Shown here piece by piece: positions 7,729 to 15,978 of a stretch of DNA of 22,994 nt. Every line of letters starts with the position of its first letter. The stretch's first letter is position 1. Origin of the DNA: CAYWFU01 sp964457585 (GTDB lineage Bacteria; JACRDZ01). The stretch covers positions 1 through 22,994 of the forward strand of contig CAYWFU010000044.1 in assembly GCA_964457585.1 (NCBI GenBank), read 5' to 3'. The translations under genes were made by a program, and so were the position numbers. A model generated the notes under the pieces. That model searched no databases and was not told the origin of the DNA. It saw only the letters and a list, made by a program, of their open reading frames with translations.

Positions 7729-10329
7729 ATGCGTCTGGATAAATTTACTGTTAAAGCTCAAGAAGCTATTGCAGAAGCTAATGAATTGGCTCTTAAAATG
7801 AATCATCAGGAAATAAAAACCGAGCACTTGCTTTTAGTTCTGCTTAAACAGCAGGAAGGTGTAGTTGGCGCAATAGTTAAAAAATTAGGTGTAAATATAT
7901 CTGCAATAGAAAATAAAATTCAGGAATTGCTTAATAATTTTGCCAGAGTATATGGTGCTCTGGGGCAGATTTATATTTCTGCAAATTTAAAAGATATTCT
8001 GGATAAAAGCGGAGAAGAAGCAGAAAAAATAAAAGATGAATATATCGGTGCGGAACATATATTAATGGTTATTTCAAATGATAAAAGTAGTGCCTCTGGA
8101 GATATATTAAGAAAAAATAGTATAACTTATGAAAATATTCTTAAAGTATTAAAGGATATTCGCGGTTCACAGCGTATCACCGACCAGAATCCGGAAGAAA
8201 AATATCAAGCTCTGAAGAAGTTTGGAAGAGATTTAATTGAACTGGCAAAATTAAACAAGCTTGATCCTGTTATTGGCCGTGATGATGAAATAAGGCGAGT
8301 GATACAGGTGCTTTCAAGACGCAGAAAAAATAATCCGGTTTTAATCGGAGATCCGGGGGTAGGGAAGACAGCAATTGTCGAAGGATTAGCACAGCGAATA
8401 GTGGAAGGGGATATACCTGAGACATTGAAAAATAAACGTGTTGTAGCACTTGATATGGGAGCGCTCATAGCAGGAGCAAAATTCAGAGGTGAATTTGAAG
8501 ACAGATTAAAAGCAGTTTTAAAGGAAATAGAAAATTCGCAGGGTGAAATCATCCTTTTTATTGACGAGCTTCATACCTTAATTGGAGCTGGAGCTGCGGA
8601 TGGAGCAATTGATGCTTCAAATATGTTAAAACCAGCTCTTGCCAGAGGTGAATTACGATGTGTTGGCGCTACTACATTGGATGAATATAGAAAATATGTT
8701 GAAAAAGATGCTGCATTGGAACGCAGATTTCAACCTGTTTATGTTGGAGAGCCATCACTTAATGATACTATTTCCATACTGCGCGGTTTAAAAGAAAAAT
8801 ATGAGATTCATCATGGAGTAAAAATTCAGGATGCAGCATTGGTTGCAGCTGCCATGCTTTCTAACCGTTATGTCTCAGATCGTTTTTTACCTGATAAAGC
8901 CATTGATCTTATTGATGAAGCAGCTTCAAAATTAAGAATAGAAATAGACAGCATGCCCACAGAACTTGATGAAATAGAAAGAAAAGTACGCCAGCTTGAA
9001 ATTGAAAAGCAGGCATTAAAAAAGGAAAAAGATACAGCTTCGCAGGAACGCCGTAAAAAAATAGAAAAAGAAATGGCTGATTTAAAAGAAAAAAACACAC
9101 ATCTAAAAGCCCATTGGCAGATTGAAAAAGATGCGATTAAAAACATACGTAAAGTAAAAGAGGATATGGAATCAAATAAGATTATTGCGCAAAAAGCTGA
9201 ACGCGAAGGGGATCTGGAAAAAGCCGCTGAAATTAAATACGGGAAACTTATTGTGCTAGAAAAACAGTTAAAAGAAGAAAATCAGAAATTAATTGAATTG
9301 CAAAAAGATAAAAAAATGCTTAAGGAAGAAGTGGATGAAGAAGATATAGCAGGAATTGTTTCAAAATGGACTGGTATTCCTGTTTCTAAAATGCTTGAAA
9401 GTGAAATGCAGAAATTGTTATTAATGGAAGATGATTTAAAAAAGCGTGTAATAGGACAGGACAAGGCACTAATTGCGATTTCAAATGCTGTTCGCAGATC
9501 CCGATCAGGATTGAGTGACCCAAACCGGCCTATTGGTTCATTTATTTTTTTAGGACCAACAGGAGTAGGTAAAACTGAAACTGCACGCGCATTGGCTGAG
9601 TTTCTTTTTAGTGATGAACAGGCGATGGTACGTTTAGATATGTCAGAATATATGGAAAAACATGCTGTTTCTAGATTAATAGGAGCGCCTCCCGGTTATG
9701 TTGGGTATGAAGAAGGCGGATATTTAACTGAAGCGATCAGACGCAGACCTTATGCTGTGATACTTTTTGATGAAATTGAAAAAGCTCATGCGGATGTTTT
9801 TAATATTTTACTCCAGATATTGGATGATGGCAGGCTTACAGACAGCCATGGACACACGGTTGATTTCAAAAACAGCGTGATTATTATGACTTCTAATATA
9901 GGCAGCAGCTGGATATATGATTTATGTCCTGATAAGCAGGATGAATTAGAAAATAAAATAAATGACGAATTGAAAATTCATTTTCGTCCTGAGTTTTTAA
10001 ATCGAATAGATGAAAGTATTATTTTTCACAGCTTGACTACTGAGCATATAAAATCTATTATTAACATACAAGTATTGCATTTAGCTAAAAAATTACTTGA
10101 TAAGAAACTTTATCTTGAATTAAAAGATAACGCACGGGAAGTACTGGCACTTGAGGGATATGATCCTATTTTTGGTGCAAGGCCCCTAAAACGAACAATA
10201 CAGCAAAAAATAGAAAATGAACTCTCAAGAAAAATCTTAGAAGGTTATTATTTACCTAATGATAAGATAATAATTGACGGTGATATAAATAAAAAAATTT
10301 TAATTTTTAAAAAGGAGCATATAAGTTAA
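7729..10329 (+). CDS. clpB: ATP-dependent disaggregase chaperone ClpB
   Basis: This is a 866-residue Hsp100 chaperone of normal ClpB length. An N-terminal Clp repeat domain (MRLDKFTVKAQEAI, about 1-145) is followed by AAA module 1 with Walker A GDPGVGKT (207-214) and Walker B ILFIDE (275-280). A long coiled-coil M domain spans about 405-530. AAA module 2 has Walker A GPTGVGKT (609-616), Walker B VILFDE (677-682) and the GARPLKR sensor-2 arginine near 818. The long M domain and absence of a ClpP-docking loop separate it from ClpA/ClpC. It would resolubilise aggregated proteins with DnaK in the cytoplasm. A GAGGT ribosome binding site precedes the ATG. A weak promoter (TTGAAG, 17 bases, AATACT; 7683-7711) is possible. 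I see no CIRCE heat-shock operator. Confidence 0.95.
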   Translation: MRLDKFTVKAQEAIAEANELALKMNHQEIKTEHLLLVLLKQQEGVVGAIVKKLGVNISAIENKIQELLNNFARVYGALGQIYISANLKDILDKSGEEAEKIKDEYIGAEHILMVISNDKSSASGDILRKNSITYENILKVLKDIRGSQRITDQNPEEKYQALKKFGRDLIELAKLNKLDPVIGRDDEIRRVIQVLSRRRKNNPVLIGDPGVGKTAIVEGLAQRIVEGDIPETLKNKRVVALDMGALIAGAKFRGEFEDRLKAVLKEIENSQGEIILFIDELHTLIGAGAADGAIDASNMLKPALARGELRCVGATTLDEYRKYVEKDAALERRFQPVYVGEPSLNDTISILRGLKEKYEIHHGVKIQDAALVAAAMLSNRYVSDRFLPDKAIDLIDEAASKLRIEIDSMPTELDEIERKVRQLEIEKQALKKEKDTASQERRKKIEKEMADLKEKNTHLKAHWQIEKDAIKNIRKVKEDMESNKIIAQKAEREGDLEKAAEIKYGKLIVLEKQLKEENQKLIELQKDKKMLKEEVDEEDIAGIVSKWTGIPVSKMLESEMQKLLLMEDDLKKRVIGQDKALIAISNAVRRSRSGLSDPNRPIGSFIFLGPTGVGKTETARALAEFLFSDEQAMVRLDMSEYMEKHAVSRLIGAPPGYVGYEEGGYLTEAIRRRPYAVILFDEIEKAHADVFNILLQILDDGRLTDSHGHTVDFKNSVIIMTSNIGSSWIYDLCPDKQDELENKINDELKIHFRPEFLNRIDESIIFHSLTTEHIKSIINIQVLHLAKKLLDKKLYLELKDNAREVLALEGYDPIFGARPLKRTIQQKIENELSRKILEGYYLPNDKIIIDGDINKKILIFKKEHIS

Positions 10330-10367
10330 AAATCCTTATCAAATAAATTTTCCTGCAATGCAGATTA

Positions 10368-10397
10368 TTGCCTTACCTGAACAAGTCGGAATATAGT
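10368..10397 (+). promoter_or_regulatory. Possible promoter of the multiheme cytochrome gene
   Basis: TTGCCT (10368-10373), an 18-base spacer and TATAGT (10392-10397) lie in the 97-bp gap after clpB. A good ribosome binding site, AGGGAG, follows before the ATG at 10427. The match is moderate, and read-through from clpB is also possible. Confidence 0.35.
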
Positions 10398-10426
10398 AAT
10401 TAGAGTATAGTTTTAGGGAGCTATTT

Positions 10427-13400
10427 ATGTCTAAATTTTTTACTATTTTTATTTTATGTTTATCTTTTTTAGTTGTTATTTCAATAAATATTTTCGCTAA
10501 TGAAAATCGAATTAGATTTTCATTCGCTATTTCTCAAAAAACAATTCAAAATTTAGCCTCAAGCAGCAGTGCAAAGTTTGATAACAGTATTTTAAATGAA
10601 ATAGAAATTTTGAATAAAGATAATATTAATAAAATGGAAATAGATTTTTTTGGAACAGATGTAATATTCAAGCCTAAATTTTCTCATTTTGAAATAATTA
10701 ACGGCGATGTATATATGATCAGACGCGCATTTCGGCTGCCTTATAAGCTAATCTTCAAAGTAAATAAATATTTCTTTTATAAATTAATGGCTGAAAATTA
10801 CAGAATAAATGCAGAAGACTTGAAAAATATTAATCCAGATAATTCAAAACACTTAATTAATATAGAAAAAATCGATGGATATTATAAATTTTTTATTGAT
10901 GTGGTTTTTGAAATAGATGTCGATTCATTAACCCGTGGATTAAGTGATAGAATAATTATTGAACTTAAAGCAAATCCAGTTATTAATACGGTTAAACAAA
11001 TAAACAGTGCGGAAACAATTAAAAAATCTGATGATTTAATCGGGATTGATGCCAAACGTGCAATAGAAGAATCCAAACAAGTAGCACTGCAAAAGGAACA
11101 GGAAAGAGAAAAAGAAAAAAAAATAGAAGAGGAAAAGAAAAAATTGGAAATGGAAATAAAAGAGAAAGCTGAACTTGAAAGAAAAAAAAAGCAGGAAGAA
11201 GCAGAAAAATTTAAAGCGCATGAAATGGAAGAAGCTCAGAAAAGAGAATTAGAAGAAAGAGAAAAATTGGAATTAGAAGAAATAAGCCAGCAGGTTGAAA
11301 AAAAGGAAGATAATGAAGGTATAAGTACAGAAGATTACTTAAAACAAATGTTATATAACAGACGCAAAAAAGAAATTGAAGAAAGAGTAAAAATAAGGGA
11401 AGAGATGGTTAATGCGAGAAAAAGTATTGATTTAAATTCGATTGTTCTCGATTCATTGGATAATAAAATTTATGCTTTTACGGATTATATAAATAAAACT
11501 AAAGGGATTATACTTTTTTGCTGGACTACCCCTGAAGGGATAAAAAATAATATTTCATATTTAAATGAAATGGTATATTTACAGAAAAGATATAAACAGT
11601 ATCTTAAAAAAAAAGGGATCGAAGTATTTGGTATTTATATACCGCATGAAGATCAGAATCTTGCAGATAGTGAATTAGAAAATGTAAAAAAAGTAATACA
11701 GCGATATAAGATTTCTTATCCTATTTTAGTTGATTATGGTTTGGTTTTTTATGATAAATTAGATTTAAAAGCTTTACCTACAACATTAATTATAGATAAA
11801 AATTTTAAAATTATAGATATTTACTTTACTTTTTATAAAGCTAATCAAAATGCTTTTGAAGCAAAAAGTATGTCACTTGTCGGGACTTTTGATACTGAGA
11901 ATGAAAAGCTAAAGGAAGAAATTTTTGTTATTTCCGAAAAATCCTATTCATATTATAAATATGGTTTAATGCTGTATAAACTGGGTGATTTAAAAGCTTC
12001 AGAAGAAGCGCTTATGAAATCGCTGTATGTCACTAAAAAATTCTCTGAACCATTTAATCTAATGGGAATGATTTTAACAGAAAAAAATAATTATACTAAT
12101 GCCAGCAAATATTTTTTAAAAGCTTTGAAACTTGATAGTACCAATCCAGAATTCTATTCCAATTTGGGTTATGCAAAATTGGAAAATGACGAGATAGACG
12201 ATGCTTTATTTTATTTTAAAAAAGCAATTAGCTATAATGCAGAATTAATTCAAGCACATTACGGACTAAGTCGTGTATGGCAAAAAAAACAGCTTCTTCC
12301 TCAAGCTATTACTGAAATAAATAATGTTCTAGAATTAAGTGAGAAAAAGGATAAAACAATAAATGAAACTGGGACAAATGAGTTTGCATGGGAAGATCTG
12401 ATGTGGTTTAATCAGCAAAAATGTGTTTATTATGAGAGATATATAATTTTAAATTTATCAGGTGATACAACGAAATCTGCTGAAGCTGAGTATTATTTAG
12501 GGAAAAAACTTATGAAACAGGAAAATTGTTCTGCATGTCATATTGATGATGACCTAAAGATAAATTATAGGGTTAAAAATAAAGACCTGGAAGATTACCT
12601 TAAAGATGAAAATAATCAAAAAATTCTCAAGGATATTAAAAGTAAAGACTTTATTCATCGTCCGGTAGTTGATAATAATTGTATGGTCTGTCATACTTTT
12701 AATAAGAGAAAAGATAATTTTATTACAATCTCAAATGCTGGAGAAATATGTGCGAAATGCCATAAATATAAAGGAGAAATAAATAATGCTGAGGAGCATA
12801 TACATACTCCTGTTAAAGATGGTAAATGTGTTGACTGTCATGATCCTCATTCTTCAGTGTATAGTTCACTTTTAAAAAAGAAACTTGTAGAATTATGTTA
12901 TAATTGTCATAAGGAAGTTGATACGAGTGGAAAAAATCATATTATATTTAAAAAAGGTGAATGTGTTGATTGTCATGTCTCTCATCGCAGTTTTAATCCT
13001 GCATTACTGGAAAATAATTTATCGGAAATTTGCTTTAATTGTCATCAGAAGGAAAATGAACTATATTCAAAATCTGTTCAGCATGGACCTATTAAAGAGG
13101 GGATTTGCATAACCTGTCATAAAATTCATGGTGAAAAAAGTAATTTTGAAATTGAAAATTTATGCTTTGATTGTCATCGTAAAGGCGGAATAAGTGTACA
13201 GAGCACAAGCACCTTAACTTCATATAGAAATGGAGATTTTAATTTACATGAAAGACATACTGGCCATCTGGTTCAAAATAGACCAATAATCTGCGAAACC
13301 TGTCATGATTTTCATGCATCAGAGAATAAATCTTTAATTAGAGAAGGAATTCGTCATATACAGCGTTTAGGATTTTCAATTAATTACACTAAAACTGAAA

Positions 13401-13483
13401 ATGGCGGTAAATGTGTGGTTGGATGCCATAAACCAAGAGAATATAACCGTGAAAAACCTATAGATCCGCTGGTATGGAAGTAA
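10427..13483 (+). CDS. Exported multidomain protein: coiled coil, thioredoxin fold, TPRs and multiheme cytochrome c
   Basis: This protein has 1018 residues and begins with a signal peptide (hydrophobic 4-22, cleavage near FANE). Residues 26-190 are an unrecognised beta-rich region. Residues 215-330 are a highly charged Glu/Lys coiled coil. Residues 335-470 look like a TlpA/AhpC-type thioredoxin fold with a cis-proline-like LPTT at 450-453. The active-site CXXC is replaced by CWTTPEG (only C365), so it cannot do standard disulfide chemistry. TPR-like helices follow at about 505-640. Ten CXXCH heme motifs lie between 701 and 960 (for example 701, 752, 775, 801, 824, 846, 869, 894, 913, 956), many in the doubled-CXXCH pattern, plus one unusual CX3CH at 996-1001. 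It is presumably a periplasmic or cell-surface electron carrier. Its partners are not in the window. Confidence 0.85.
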   Translation: MSKFFTIFILCLSFLVVISINIFANENRIRFSFAISQKTIQNLASSSSAKFDNSILNEIEILNKDNINKMEIDFFGTDVIFKPKFSHFEIINGDVYMIRRAFRLPYKLIFKVNKYFFYKLMAENYRINAEDLKNINPDNSKHLINIEKIDGYYKFFIDVVFEIDVDSLTRGLSDRIIIELKANPVINTVKQINSAETIKKSDDLIGIDAKRAIEESKQVALQKEQEREKEKKIEEEKKKLEMEIKEKAELERKKKQEEAEKFKAHEMEEAQKRELEEREKLELEEISQQVEKKEDNEGISTEDYLKQMLYNRRKKEIEERVKIREEMVNARKSIDLNSIVLDSLDNKIYAFTDYINKTKGIILFCWTTPEGIKNNISYLNEMVYLQKRYKQYLKKKGIEVFGIYIPHEDQNLADSELENVKKVIQRYKISYPILVDYGLVFYDKLDLKALPTTLIIDKNFKIIDIYFTFYKANQNAFEAKSMSLVGTFDTENEKLKEEIFVISEKSYSYYKYGLMLYKLGDLKASEEALMKSLYVTKKFSEPFNLMGMILTEKNNYTNASKYFLKALKLDSTNPEFYSNLGYAKLENDEIDDALFYFKKAISYNAELIQAHYGLSRVWQKKQLLPQAITEINNVLELSEKKDKTINETGTNEFAWEDLMWFNQQKCVYYERYIILNLSGDTTKSAEAEYYLGKKLMKQENCSACHIDDDLKINYRVKNKDLEDYLKDENNQKILKDIKSKDFIHRPVVDNNCMVCHTFNKRKDNFITISNAGEICAKCHKYKGEINNAEEHIHTPVKDGKCVDCHDPHSSVYSSLLKKKLVELCYNCHKEVDTSGKNHIIFKKGECVDCHVSHRSFNPALLENNLSEICFNCHQKENELYSKSVQHGPIKEGICITCHKIHGEKSNFEIENLCFDCHRKGGISVQSTSTLTSYRNGDFNLHERHTGHLVQNRPIICETCHDFHASENKSLIREGIRHIQRLGFSINYTKTENGGKCVVGCHKPREYNREKPIDPLVWK

Positions 13484-13484
13484 A

Positions 13485-14135
13485 TTAAAGAACACATAAT
13501 TCTCTTAATTTTTTTTCTGTTAATTTCCCTGTTTTCTTCTCATCAGATAAATCAGGAAGAAGACGTACTACCTGTTTTGCTAAAATATCAAATTCAATAT
13601 TAACTATGTCCTGATTTTTTTTATCTGTCAGTGTGGTTATTTTTTGTGTATGCGGGATAATAGATACTGTAAAACTTTTTTTATATATATCTACTATTGT
13701 CAGACTGATTCCATCAATAGCTATGGAGCCTTTTTGTACAAGATATTTATTATATTCTTCAGGAATTACAATTTCGAAAATTTTTGCATCTCCATCTTTT
13801 TTGATTTTATTAATACGTCCAACTGTATCAACATGTCCAAGAACAAAATGCCCGCCAAGCCGGCTATTTACAATCAATGCTCTTTCCAGATTAACTGATT
13901 GATTTACTTTGTAATATGAAAGCGTCGTTTTCTTTATTGTTTCATGCATTACATAAACCACAAAATATTTTTTTTCAAATTTTTCTACTGTTAAACATAC
14001 TCCATCTACAGAAATGCTATCTCCATTTTTTATATCAATTAATATTTTTTCAGCTTCCACATGAAATCTCAACCCTTTTTGTTCATGTGAAATTTTTTTT
14101 ATTTTACCTTTTTCTTCAATTATTCCTGTAAACAT
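13485..14135 (-). CDS. ribE: Riboflavin synthase alpha chain
   Basis: Riboflavin synthase converts two 6,7-dimethyl-8-ribityllumazine molecules to riboflavin plus a pyrimidine, the last step of the pathway. The 216-residue protein has the diagnostic N-terminus MFTGIIEEKG and two lumazine-binding barrel repeats. The first contains NGDSISVDGVCLTV. The second starts at GHFVLGHVDTVG and repeats the pattern as KGSIAIDGISLTI. Length is normal. A TAGGAGA ribosome binding site precedes the ATG. It converges on the cytochrome gene with 1 bp between stop codons, leaving no room for a separate terminator. I see no FMN riboswitch upstream. The homologous symbol in Bacillus is ribE, but some databases use ribC. 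Confidence 0.93.
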   Translation of the reverse strand: MFTGIIEEKGKIKKISHEQKGLRFHVEAEKILIDIKNGDSISVDGVCLTVEKFEKKYFVVYVMHETIKKTTLSYYKVNQSVNLERALIVNSRLGGHFVLGHVDTVGRINKIKKDGDAKIFEIVIPEEYNKYLVQKGSIAIDGISLTIVDIYKKSFTVSIIPHTQKITTLTDKKNQDIVNIEFDILAKQVVRLLPDLSDEKKTGKLTEKKLRELCVL

Positions 14136-14164
14136 ATTTTTCTCCTATAATAAAAAATAAGCTT

Positions 14165-14192
14165 TCAGCTATCAGCAGTCAGTATTCAGCTA
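14165..14192. repeat. Four tandem heptamers of the TCAGNNN type
   Basis: TCAGCTA, TCAGCAG, TCAGTAT and TCAGCTA follow each other without gaps in the 60-bp space between ribE and the small membrane protein gene. All units share TCAG and the array is intergenic. Short TCAG-heptamer arrays of this kind resemble degenerate short tandem repeats known between genes in several bacterial groups. Confidence 0.6.
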
Positions 14193-14195
14193 AAT

Positions 14196-14549
14196 TTAAG
14201 GATATCTATTATTTATATATGATATTATTAAATATATACAAATAAAAAACAATATAATTTTAAATATTCCAAAATACATAATAGTATTTAAAATTATAGC
14301 AAATCCAAACCAGAATATTCCAATTACAATACTAATTATCAAAATTCCTAAAAGAAAAAGCCCTGTACCTAATGAGAATAACTGGCGGGACATTACCATT
14401 CCCATAGTTTTAAACATAAATCCAATTACAAATATTCCAAAAATACCTAATGTTAAACCGAGCATTAATAACCCTAACCACCATCCTAAAGATAAAAGGA
14501 AAATGGCAAGTAAAAACATCAAAAAATTTTTATATTTAATTTCCCGCAT
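14196..14549 (-). CDS. Small hydrophobic membrane protein, unknown function
   Basis: From the ATG at 14549 this is a 117-residue integral membrane protein, almost all hydrophobic, with about four helices rich in Gly, Ile and Phe (for example LGWWLGLLMLGLTLGIFGIF). It has a short basic start (MREIKYKNF). I recognise no family. The frame remains open to a TTG at 14690, giving 164 residues. I prefer 14549 because a good minus-strand promoter lies inside that extension (-35 ATTCAA/TTGAAT at 14657-14662, -10 at 14635-14640). No clear ribosome binding site is seen at either start. It may be co-transcribed with ribE 60 bp downstream, but no link to flavin metabolism is visible. Confidence 0.6.
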   Translation of the reverse strand: MREIKYKNFLMFLLAIFLLSLGWWLGLLMLGLTLGIFGIFVIGFMFKTMGMVMSRQLFSLGTGLFLLGILIISIVIGIFWFGFAIILNTIMYFGIFKIILFFICIYLIISYINNRYP

Positions 14550-14600
14550 ATTTTCAATTCTTTTTTGTTTTGGAATAATTAAGAACCCTACAAAAAAAAC

Positions 14601-14629
14601 TATTAAACTTCGAAACAGTTTGTTATAAT
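14601..14629 (+). promoter_or_regulatory. Extended -10 promoter for the EndoQ-helicase operon
   Basis: TGTTATAAT (14621-14629) is a perfect extended -10 (TGnTATAAT). The -35 (TATTAA at 14601-14606, 17-base spacer) is poor, as is common with extended -10 promoters. Transcription would start near 14636, giving a leader of about 56 bases before the ATG at 14692. Confidence 0.45.
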
Positions 14630-14634
14630 TTAGT

Positions 14635-14662
14635 ATTATATATCTTAATTGTAAATATTCAA
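14635..14662 (-). promoter_or_regulatory. Promoter for the small membrane protein and possibly ribE
   Basis: On the minus strand, TTGAAT (14657-14662), a 16-base spacer and a perfect TATAAT (14635-14640) point left. The element overlaps the start region of the opposing promoter, so the two would compete for polymerase. Confidence 0.5.
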
Positions 14663-14691
14663 CAGTATAAAAAAAATCATAGAGGTTCAAA

Positions 14692-15978
14692 ATGGAGCAA
14701 TATATAGCTGATTTTCATGTACATTCATATCTTTCACGGGCTACAAGCAAGGAAAGCAATTTAGAATATTATTATAAATTTGCTCAATTAAAAGGTATAG
14801 ATGTTGTAGGTACAGGAGATTTTACTCATCCTGTCTGGCTTGAAGAACTTGAGAAAAAGTTAATTCCCTGTGATAACAAACTTTTTATTCTAAACCCCGA
14901 AATAGGTAAGGAAATTACAAAGGATGTGCCGGTTTCATGCAGGAAGAAAGATGTACATTTTATTCTTACTTCAGAAATAAGCTGTATTTATAAAAAAAAT
15001 GGGAAAACAAGAAAAATTCATGTGCTAGTTTTTGTTCCGGAATTTTCTGTAGTAAAAAAAATCAATTCAATTTTGGATAAAATCGGGAACATTAAATCTG
15101 ATGGACGTCCAATACTGGGACTTGATGTCCGGAATCTTCTTGAAATTGTACTTGAAAGTCATCCGTTAAGTTTCATGGTTCCTGCTCATATCTGGACTCC
15201 TCATTTCTCTTTATTTGGAGCTTGCAGCGGATTTGACACTATTGAGGAATGTTTTGAAGATTTAACGCCTCATATTTTTGCACTGGAAACAGGGCTTTCT
15301 TCTGATCCGCCAATGAATTACCGCCTGTCATGTCTGGATAGATTTACATTAATTTCCAATTCAGATGCGCATTCACCGCGAAATTTAGCCAGGGAATCAA
15401 ATATTCTTGATGGAGAAAAAAGTTTTCAATCAATAAGAGATGCTTTAAATACAGGGAATGGATTTCTAGGTACTTTAGAATTTTTTCCTGAAGAAGGTAA
15501 ATATCATTATGATGGACATCGCTCATGCAAAGTAAATCTCGCGCCTGATGAAACAATTGCCAGAAAAGGGATATGTCCTGTTTGCGAAAAACAGGTAACA
15601 GTTGGAGTGATGCATAGAGTAGAATTACTGGCAGATAGAAAAATAGGTAAAAGGGCAATTAATGCAAAATTATTTGAAAATTTAATTCCTTTACCTGAAA
15701 TAATCAGCGAAGCAGTAAAAACAGGGTCAAATAGCAAAAAAGTGCAGGCTGTTTATTTTAAACTTTTAAATACAATTGGAAATGAACTTTATATTTTACG
15801 AAAATCACCGATAGATGAAATAAAAAAGCAGGGATATTCACTTATTGCTGAAGGTATACAGCGTATGCGTGAAGGAAAGGTCGATGTTCATGCCGGATAT
15901 GATGGTGAATATGGTAAAATTAAAGTGCTTAATAATTTATCTTGTAATTCTGAACCAGAACAACTAATACTCTTATGA
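14692..15978 (+). CDS. Endonuclease Q-like PHP-domain DNA repair nuclease
   Basis: This 428-residue protein matches the TIGR00375/Endonuclease Q family as I know it. The PHP metal-binding motifs are visible: DFHVHS at 7-12, GDFTH at 42-46, E95 in TSEIS, H110, H166 and SDAH at 224-227. A cysteine cluster follows, SCKVNL (C279) and CPVCEK (C295, C298), which should hold a structural zinc. A helical C-terminal region completes it. EndoQ nicks DNA 5' of deaminated or abasic sites (uracil, hypoxanthine, AP). A GAGG ribosome binding site precedes the ATG. Its stop overlaps the start of a UvrD-type helicase gene by 4 bp (ATGA), so the two are coupled and probably act together. The C-terminus ends QLILL, loosely like a sliding-clamp-binding peptide. 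Confidence 0.85.
   Translation: MEQYIADFHVHSYLSRATSKESNLEYYYKFAQLKGIDVVGTGDFTHPVWLEELEKKLIPCDNKLFILNPEIGKEITKDVPVSCRKKDVHFILTSEISCIYKKNGKTRKIHVLVFVPEFSVVKKINSILDKIGNIKSDGRPILGLDVRNLLEIVLESHPLSFMVPAHIWTPHFSLFGACSGFDTIEECFEDLTPHIFALETGLSSDPPMNYRLSCLDRFTLISNSDAHSPRNLARESNILDGEKSFQSIRDALNTGNGFLGTLEFFPEEGKYHYDGHRSCKVNLAPDETIARKGICPVCEKQVTVGVMHRVELLADRKIGKRAINAKLFENLIPLPEIISEAVKTGSNSKKVQAVYFKLLNTIGNELYILRKSPIDEIKKQGYSLIAEGIQRMREGKVDVHAGYDGEYGKIKVLNNLSCNSEPEQLILL

Noticed and set aside
7729..10329. ClpC or ClpA instead of ClpB
   Set aside because: The long middle coiled coil and absence of a ClpP-docking loop fit ClpB.
11036..11221. Minus-strand ORF rich in Phe
   Set aside because: It is the complement of the Glu/Lys coiled-coil coding region of the cytochrome gene.
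14136..14195. FMN riboswitch before ribE
   Set aside because: Only 60 bp is available, filled by the heptamer array; none of the conserved FMN aptamer elements are seen.
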